DNA of 64,000 bases, from NCBI GenBank assembly GCA_013398295.1, contig VZSF01010482.1, positions 62,001-126,000 on the forward strand. The letters run 5' to 3'. The notes under the pieces are model-generated. The model was not told the origin of the DNA and searched no databases. It saw nothing but the letters and a program-made list of their open reading frames with translations. Shown here in pieces: positions 57,434-64,000 of this stretch. The first letter of the stretch is position 1. Each line of letters starts with the position of its first letter. Both the position numbers and the translations under genes were made by a program. Origin of the DNA: Chionis minor. Its lineage: Eukaryota > Chordata > Aves > Charadriiformes > Chionididae.

Positions 57434-58181
57434 TGTCCTGGTCTGAGGTAAAACAGAACCAATTTTCTGTTCAGTAATTTTACTTTTCAGCTAAGCCTCT
57501 TCTGACTAACTGAACTCTCTCAAATTAACAGTGTATTTTTAAGACTGTACACTGCTTCCACAGTCTGATAAGACCACTGTTTATAGTTTATGCCAAGGAA
57601 TTGTATGCAGAGAGGCTCTTGGTTATATTTATTGCTATAACAACCAAGGGCAGCCAACTTTGTTATGTGCCCTGTTGGAGGGTCGGGAGCGGAAAAGTGT
57701 AGAGGGGTCACATTTGCGGGGAGGAGGGGACAGGACAGGTGACCCCAAACTGACCAACAGGGTGTTCCATCTTGCCTGCCTCATGCTCAGTATAAAAGCT
57801 GAGGGATCAAAGGCTCAGCCTCTTTCTGCAATGGCCGGTGTCCAAGGAGGACTCTGTTCGTCTGCCTTTGATCCCAATCTGTGCATTCCTGAATCCGGAT
57901 CTGGAATACAGTTCCCATCCATTGCTGAATCCAGTCTGGGACTTTCCCACTGCCAGCCGGTGATGTGATTGTCACCCTCGGAGCTCAATACTGATTTTGT
58001 GCATATAGTATCACTTTTCATTATTTTCTTTTTATTATTTTATTACTATCTCATTAAAGTAGTTTGGTTTCTTCTAAACTCATAAGCCTCTTTTCTCTCT
58101 CTTCCTCCTCTCCTTGGAGAGAGAGGTGGGGGAGAGCATCTGTCATTCGTTTCAGTGGCCAGGCCAGCCCAAACCACAACA
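57434..58181 (+). mobile_element. Avian ERVL-type solo LTR, nearly complete
   Basis: A 748-bp element that starts TGTCCTGGTCTGAGG and ends CCAAACCACAACA, so it keeps the TG...CA termini. It carries a TATA box (57791-57797), and an ATTAAA polyadenylation signal at 58053-58058 followed by a GT/T-rich region. The block around 57717-57790 (GAGGGGACAGGACAGGTGACC through CATGCTCAGTATAAAAG) aligns in order with 45463-45540 of the other LTR, so the two families share a promoter module. The flanking 5-mers (CAGGT / CAAGC) are at best a decayed target-site duplication. No viral coding sequence adjoins it. The 102-codon frame within it is chance. Confidence 0.85.
57787..57800 (+). promoter_or_regulatory. 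LTR TATA box
   Basis: CTCAGTATAAAAGCTG carries TATAAAA at 57791-57797, the expected U3 promoter position. Initiation would be about 25-30 bp further on. Unlike the other LTR it lacks the CRE palindrome: the equivalent stretch reads CTTGCCTGCCTCATG. Confidence 0.6.
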
Positions 58182-58689
58182 CAAGCAAAAGCTATTCATC
58201 AAGAAGTACCGTAAAACCACATAGTCATTTCACAAGTAGCGCCACAGCTTTCGGATGGTCTTTTAATCCTTGCTAGATATATGAGCACTCTTTCTTGTGG
58301 CTCAGATAGAAGCTAGGCTCTGGACTGGCTACCCGTAGCCCTGCCACTGACATACGATCTGCTGCTAGGCTAAAGACCTCAGCAGAGAAAGAAAAGAGGG
58401 AGTACAGCAGCAGGTTCCTGCAGCTCTGGCCAAGCCTCCATCAGCATTGAACTGGGTGGACATGTACGTGTAGCAGCAGAGCCCTAGCCAATTCAGAAAA
58501 GAAAAACATGACCCACATCCATGTTATGCCGCCCAGCCATTAGCACGTGGAAAAGGGCTTGGGCCACCTCTGTGGACCCGGGAGAGATCTGAGACCTCGC
58601 AGCCAGTCCACACCAGCAATTCATAGGACTTTTTGGAGAGGAAAATAGGCTACTGCCAAAAAAAACATCTCTCCTGTGCCCCAAAACTG
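58182..58689. other. Unique non-coding sequence, nothing recognised
   Basis: Short linker between the second LTR and the next CNE-like block. No gene or repeat. Confidence 0.5.
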
Positions 58690-59115
58690 ATTCCAGATGA
58701 GTGTGCTTTGTACAGGAATCACCTTGTATTGGAACACCAAAGAAGCAGCCCTCACAGCCGCACAAACAGACGGCAATCCTTCCAGATTTAATGCAACAGC
58801 CATGTGTAATGACACGCACAGTTCATCACAGAGGCAGGTAGCAGGGCCCTTCGCTCTCATTCATATGAATATAATGCCCACAGCAACGCCACACATCAAC
58901 ATTTTTAGAGCCGAGGGTTTGACTTTCATTGCTCTGTTATTTTTAATCATTTTAATCTGCTTTTTTAGCATTCTACTTCTTCTCCATTTTACTTCAAAAC
59001 AAGACAAAAAAGTATTCAGCAGCTAATACTTTGTTTTTAATGGCTTGAAAAATAATGAAGGAACATTAAGCAGTTCCTGAGCCTTCCAGAGCACTGGTAT
59101 TTTTAAAGATGAGAT
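58690..59115. promoter_or_regulatory. CNE-like block with a 12-bp palindrome
   Basis: Contains CCAGATTTAATGCAACAGCC-type sequence, the exact palindrome ATTCATATGAAT at 58859-58870, TTTTTAATCATTTTAATC, GCAGCTAATACTTTG and GAAAAATAATGAAGG. Motif density is high, with no simple repeats. It is one of the better enhancer candidates here by appearance. Confidence 0.42.
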
Positions 59116-59329
59116 TGATCAAAGAGGCTGTGAACTCTAATGGAGATGGATTGGCTCAGAGCGGTAATGCCAGCACGGAGGCCAGTTCAGCATGGATCCC
59201 AGCCTTTTCCTTTCATCTGCTGTGCACTCCAGTGGCCAAAACCTCTTTGCTGAAGCAAGGCCCTGCCAAGTATGAAAAATCCCATGTTTCTTATAAAGGT
59301 CCGGGGATAGGGAATTAATTTTTATACCA
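59116..59329. other. Short non-coding linker
   Basis: Joins an AT-rich CNE-like block to a CpG island. Nothing else is recognised. Confidence 0.4.
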
Positions 59330-59770
59330 GCTGCTTGTTTGTGCCGCTGCTTCGCCGCGAGCAGGGGGACAGAAAATTCCTCTCCCCAAGGCTGCTCTCT
59401 TGTGCCTGAGCTACCCCAGCCCGAGACCGCCCCGTCCCTGCGTTGCAACGCGGGCAGCTCGGCGGCGCGTGAGGAAGGCAGGAGAGGAGATTTTATCCCG
59501 CTGACTGCGAGGCGAAGCACACGCCTGCGCCTGCTGCGCATCTGCCCGGTCTCCCGGTGAAGCAGGGCTGGGCAGCCTGTGCCGTGGGGAAAGCAAAGAC
59601 GCAGACGGGAGGCAAGCACGGCTCCCGAGGCCACCCCTGCGGTGGTGTGGGGAGAGACCAGCGAGGGCTCGGGGAACCCTTCACACTCCGCTGCTGCTGC
59701 CGCCTCCTCAGCTGGTCGTGGAGTGACGCCTTGGCTCGCCCAGCTTTCTGGCTGCTCCGCCAAGTCCCTG
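59330..59770. promoter_or_regulatory. CpG island (candidate promoter)
   Basis: CpG-dense sequence (TTCGCCGCGAGC at about 59351, GCAACGCGGGCAGCTCGG, GGCGGCGCGTGAGG, CGAGGCGAAGC, GACGCAGACGGG) bounded by AT-rich DNA. A 208-codon minus-strand frame (59137-59763) crosses it, with several plus-strand frames overlapping. None has a recognisable domain. As at 4160 and 52640, a CNE-like block lies just outside. Confidence 0.55.
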
Positions 59771-61019
59771 AGAGGACCACAAGCATCCTAACAGGGATTC
59801 TTTTTGTTGTTGTTTTCCTTTCTCTTTTTGTGGGAAGGACCCACCAGGACCCACCAGCTTATAAATCCAGTGGTACAGGAGGGTCCTCATCTCAGACACC
59901 CTGCGTTTGCCAGAGCTGAAGGCATGAGCCGTGTCTGCTAAATGAGGTGAAAGCCACCCATTCCCTATTTCCAGGCAGTACCGGGACTTTGAAAGGGACA
60001 ATTGCTTTGGCAGGAGACCCAGCTCTGCATCTGTTGCCTCTTTAAAACCCACTCCACTATCTTTCCCTGTGGCAGCGCTCTTGCTTTCTCCTCCCTGGGT
60101 GAATCCAGCTGAGCTTTTGGATGCAGAGCGGGATGACAAAGTTTGGGGAGGCCAGGAAGCAACTGGCGGAAAGATCTTATTTTGGTGGGAGAGTAACCCC
60201 AAGGAGCAGTTCATGGGATACGCACAGCACCCTGCATGCAGTTTGCACACACTTTCTGTCGTAAAAGCCTGGACCTGAGGGCTTGAAGAGCTGGGGGGAG
60301 GCCCGGAGACAGGCTGAGATACCAGGTGCTGAGAGCGTCCACCAGCCCCATCTTAGCTGCAGGCAGCTCTGCAGCGGATCGACGCCGAGCCCCGATGTCC
60401 AAGGTCTTCTCCACTCACCAAGGAGGGCTCTCTGGGAAACAGCTCTCTAGATGTTCCCCCCAGCAGAGCATCGGCACCGAAGCAGAGCTGCAAAGCCTCT
60501 ATAGCCCGTCCCCTGGAAAAGCGCTGCTGCTTCTTTATAGCCCCTGAGCCTGTAAACCCTGTCAGGGGATCGCCTTTATGCCCTAGATTTAAGGCGATGT
60601 AATGACTGTAAATATTGTGCTTTGAATAAAAGAGTTGCAAATACTAGATGAGTCCATTTCTTGTTAAACGTCATATTTAAAGCTTTTAACACTCGGTGTC
60701 CCAGGTGCTGCAGCAGCAGGTGAGAGTGCACAGCCCCCAGGGCGCACAGTGGTTTCGGAGGAGGACGAGAAGGCCACAGAGTGAGGTGGCTGGGCTTTAA
60801 AGTTTCGCCAGCACAGCCACATCACACATGAGCGTAAAGAAAACACCTCCCCAACCCGGCACTGTGCCAGCACGGTCCCTTGCACAGGTCCACATCCTTC
60901 TGACAGACCAAACCTTGTGCTGGTGCAGCCTAGTACAGAGCCCTGGCTGGCCCGACCTCTCATCACACTGATGCTTGCTCCTCACCAATGCCTGCTAATT
61001 ATGGTAGTGGTGATGGGGA
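59771..61019. other. Unique non-coding sequence, nothing recognised
   Basis: No gene or transposon. The sequence at 60600-60655 has an AATAAA (60625-60630) in a TA-rich context, but nothing upstream supports a transcript. Frames are at most 180 codons. Confidence 0.5.
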
Positions 61020-61345
61020 AGCCGTAGCTGCCTGCCTAATTAAGCCACAGTGGAGAACCCTTCAGCTACCCTGCTCCCGCTCCTTCATTTTGCATTAGTA
61101 CCTTGTTATCACAATGGTAGCGATAATGGTAGTGAAATAAATAAGCAAGGTGCGCGCAGATTATTATGCCTTTTATTCGTGCCATCATTATTTTTCATTT
61201 TGGAAGCTAGTATTTATTTGTGCTCTGTTTTTATAACTCCTGCTCTTTTCTTCCCCGACTGCTTTAAGAGCGTGGAAGGCAAGATTTAATGCACCTGAAA
61301 CATCACAATTAGCCCCGTCATGCTAATAACTTAAAGGAAACAAAT
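61020..61345. promoter_or_regulatory. CNE-like block
   Basis: Contains TAATTA (61037-61042), CATTTTGCATTAG, GATTATTATGCC, CATCATTATTTTTC, GATTTAATGCACC, ACAATTAGCC and TGCTAATAAC in about 300 bp of non-repetitive DNA. The spacing of TAAT cores is typical of homeobox-regulated enhancers. Inferred only. Confidence 0.42.
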
Positions 61346-64000
61346 AAATACTAGAAACTGTGGCACTTTGGAAATTCCCCTGCGCTGCGGGAAGAAGGCC
61401 TGCTGGTCAGGGCACATTGATTTTTTTCTGAATCCATCCACGCAGGATTCAAGGACAGGACAAAACACTATTAAGTCAGCAAGCAGAATGCAGTAAATAA
61501 TGAGGGAGCTGGAGAGGGCTGAGGCTCTGCGCTGGCTGAGGCCAGGTATAAATTGCGGTGAGCTATGTGTCTCGGCGTCACGGTGACACTGTCTCTGGAG
61601 CGCAAGGGAAACCCAGACAGGTAACAGGAGCCGGAAAAGCCGTTTGGGACTCCAGAAGTTTTGCGTGTTGTTTTTGTTGGGGAGGCAGAAGTAAACTCCT
61701 TCCCTGCCTCCACAAGAAGCCCTGCTGCTCTGGAAACCTATGTGGATGAATATCACCATGACGGCTGGAACGCAGGATATCTGTGCCAGATAAAGGCTTT
61801 AGCGCAGGGGGGGGTTACGCTAGGGAAGAGGGGCTTCTACCAGCAGGGTTTTACTGGTATAAGCTGTGTCAAAGCACTTTGTCGTCGTAGTACTGCTGCT
61901 ATACCTGTGCTGGTGCGGCGCTTTGCCTTGTGCAGCGATGCTCTCTGGCCTAAGGCTTGTTTGTGAAGGAAGGAGAGGGGGCAGTCCAACAGATAAAAGC
62001 TTTCCACAGAGCAGCAGGATGGAGAAGGTGACCCATTAGCTTTTCCGCTCCTTTGTTTGCCTTTGTCATCTGGAACCCTCCATGTACTTCAGCTTCCTCC
62101 CAGAGTTCAGGGGAACTAATCAAGTACGTAAAATGCATTGTGTGATCAAGTATTTGCAGGGCCAGGATCCTGGTTAAGTGAGAAAGGGAAACTGGAGAAG
62201 AGAGGAGATTCCTGCTTGAAAACTCACCCCTGGTCTGACAACTTGACTACTTCTCCTGCTTTGGCCCACACGGCGCGGCAATGCTGGTATCCCTTCAGGC
62301 GGGCGCTTCACAGCATCCCTGCAGAGCACCAAGCAGCACTTGTGACTTCCAGTTGCCAATCCTTGTGAATTAATCACCAGCCTTATGCTTCACCGTGATT
62401 TTCCTCCAAAAAGGAACCATGTGCAGCAAGAATCTCAGTTTTCCTTTTCTTTAAGAGAAATCTCTCTTCCCTGTTACAAAGAAAACCCCAAAAGAGTTGA
62501 ATTCTCCTAGGCCAGAAACTTAAGGGCGCCATAGAACTGGTGATCACAGAAAGCACCTTTCTGAAAAAATCTCGTGGTGTGTTGACTGATTAGATGGTTT
62601 GGGACACTGATGCATGACACTTGGGTCCTGGGACGGACTGGTGACATTGAAAGAATATAGCGTCTAATACAATTGAAAGAAAGATGTGTTTATTCACATT
62701 GAAAACATAGAAGGGAGAGAGTCTGGAAGTAAATTAGAAAAATGTGATCTCAATTTACATTAGCTCTGGGAAACAGTGGCAGTTACTGGCCTTTTAGACA
62801 GGCAAAAGGCTCTTTAGTGTTATCACCAAGATTACGTCGGTGCCAGCGTGACAGGGCAGCTCGAGATGAGCTTTTCCTCTGAGCTACTCCTACAGCAACT
62901 GGTCTCAGCACCCAGCTCTGCTTTGAATTCCTCTTTGTTCACTTCTTGGTCCTTCCTTTCTTTCCCCACCCCTTTATCCCCTTCAGCACCCTTAGCAGTG
63001 CAAGCAGCCCCCCTCAGGGTTATTGTCAGCCCTGTGCATGTTGGGGAAGGGAAGTTTGATTCAATGTGACCTCCTCCAGGACCACGTCGGACAGCCCTTC
63101 ACGCCACCCTGCCTCTGCTCCCTGCAGTCTTTATGCTGGCCCTGGCACTTTTGGGGGAGGATGGCTGGTTTTTCAGCCAAGGGTGGAACAGGGCAGGCTC
63201 CCCCTGATCTGCACCCAGGGCCCATCTTCCTTACGGTGAGGCACTACCGACACCGGTGTGGGATGTCCTCACTCACGACAGTGCCTTGTGATGGTTTAAG
63301 TCCCTTTTCTCACTTGGTGGAGACAGAGAAAGGCATCAACAAGGACTGGCAGATGCCATTTGGCTTTGGTCCATCTCTCATAGGGAGCGAGAAGCCACAC
63401 TGTCCTGTGACAATGACATCTTGTCAGTTCTAAGAATGTTGCCAAGGAGTGCCCAGTAGCTTCACTTTCTTTCATTTTGGGGAATTCTCGCTAAGTCTTT
63501 CTGCTTAATGCTCGGCACGTTTGCAAGTTGGTTGCTAACTCAGTACCTGGGATGAGGCTCAACAGAGACACCCCACAGTTTGAAAACTAAGTTGGGGAGG
63601 TCAAATCCCAACTCATCTGCTACAGCCAAATGTATTTATTCAGGCTTAATCTTTAATGTTTGAAGAAAAAAGAGCAGCAGCACGCAAAAATAAAGCCCAA
63701 AAAAGTATATGATGCAGGATAACCTACACCATAAAGTGGCCATGAAGGTGTGTTGAAAGTGAAGGTGTGGGACGTATAACCCAGATCTCATCTCCCACAC
63801 TCATTTTACACGCAATGGTCAGGAACATCTCCTTACACAACACTACTGAGGTCTTCCCCTGCAATACCTGTGGCTACAAGCTCTCACCTCCCCAGACAGA
63901 GCACCTGGTGAAGAGTTAGGTGGCCCATCACCATGCTGCCACCCCACCTGCCAAGGGGCATGGAGTCTCCATGCTAAAAGAAGGGCCAGTCTTGGACTTC
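61346..64000. other. Unique non-coding sequence, nothing recognised
   Basis: Mixed composition to the window's end, with frames up to 142 codons and no recognisable domain. A slightly AT-rich patch lies at 62640-62765. No repeats or RNA genes are seen. Confidence 0.5.

Noticed and set aside
45311..58181. The two LTRs as the ends of one provirus
   Set aside because: Both are on the plus strand, but they belong to different families, and the 11.6 kb between them has no gag, pol or env remnant, so they are independent solo LTRs.
59137..59763. 208-codon open frame, minus strand
   Set aside because: Crosses a CpG island and adjoining AT-rich linker. Ala/Arg-rich, without recognisable domain.
60600..60655. 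AATAAA polyadenylation signal as the end of a gene
   Set aside because: A lone hexamer in TA-rich DNA; no exon-like sequence lies upstream on that strand.

Overview
This is nuclear DNA from a vertebrate, most likely a bird, and it is almost certainly a non-coding stretch (an intergenic region or a very large intron). The bird assignment rests on three interspersed repeats I recognise from family knowledge. One is a CR1 LINE fragment on the minus strand (about 15066-16300), with remnants of both the ORF1 esterase-like region and the conserved 3' end. The other two are plus-strand solo LTRs of avian endogenous-retrovirus type (about 45311-45846 and 57434-58181). There are no mammalian-type Alu/L1 repeats, and overall repeat density is low, as expected of a bird chromosome. 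Three short N runs inside poly-C tracts (30, 9385-9386, 52634) are assembly gaps at homopolymers.

I found no protein-coding gene, recognisable exon, tRNA, rRNA or other structured RNA gene. The longest open frames (303, 275, 231 and 208 codons) lie in GC-rich DNA, overlap frames on the other strand, and encode low-complexity Arg/Pro/Ala/Gly-rich strings with no recognisable domain, so I rejected them as genes.

Layout. 0-5.4 kb: two AT-rich blocks resembling conserved non-coding elements (CNEs), a CpG island (about 4160-5050), and directly beside it another CNE-like block with a duplicated AATTAGCATATA motif. 6.6-11.1 kb: further CNE-like blocks, including a perfect 10-bp stem hairpin at 10719-10744. 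12.0-14.7 kb: a 221/222-bp segment present twice in direct orientation, about 95% identical, flanking another CNE-like block. 15-16.3 kb: an internally deleted CR1. 16.3-41.9 kb: mostly featureless unique sequence with scattered CNE-like blocks, short tandem repeats and one compound microsatellite. 41.9-42.1 kb: a degenerate 29-bp tandem array of a palindromic double E-box. 44.1-44.5 kb: a CNE-like block with a stem-loop. 45.3 and 57.4 kb: the two LTRs. 48.1, 52.6-53.6 and 59.3-59.8 kb: CpG-rich stretches. 58.7-59.1 and 61.0-61.3 kb: CNE-like blocks.

Many homeodomain-like AT-rich blocks, CpG islands without coding sequence and few transposons together suggest the regulatory landscape of a developmental gene outside the window; I cannot name that gene. 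I found no convincing new multi-gene biological system. The observations most worth following up are the E-box palindrome array (41924-42022, cluster 41892-42086), the near-identical duplicated segment (12047-12267 / 14495-14716), the paired AATTAGCATATA motif (5116/5136), and the CRE-bearing LTR promoter (45517-45540).
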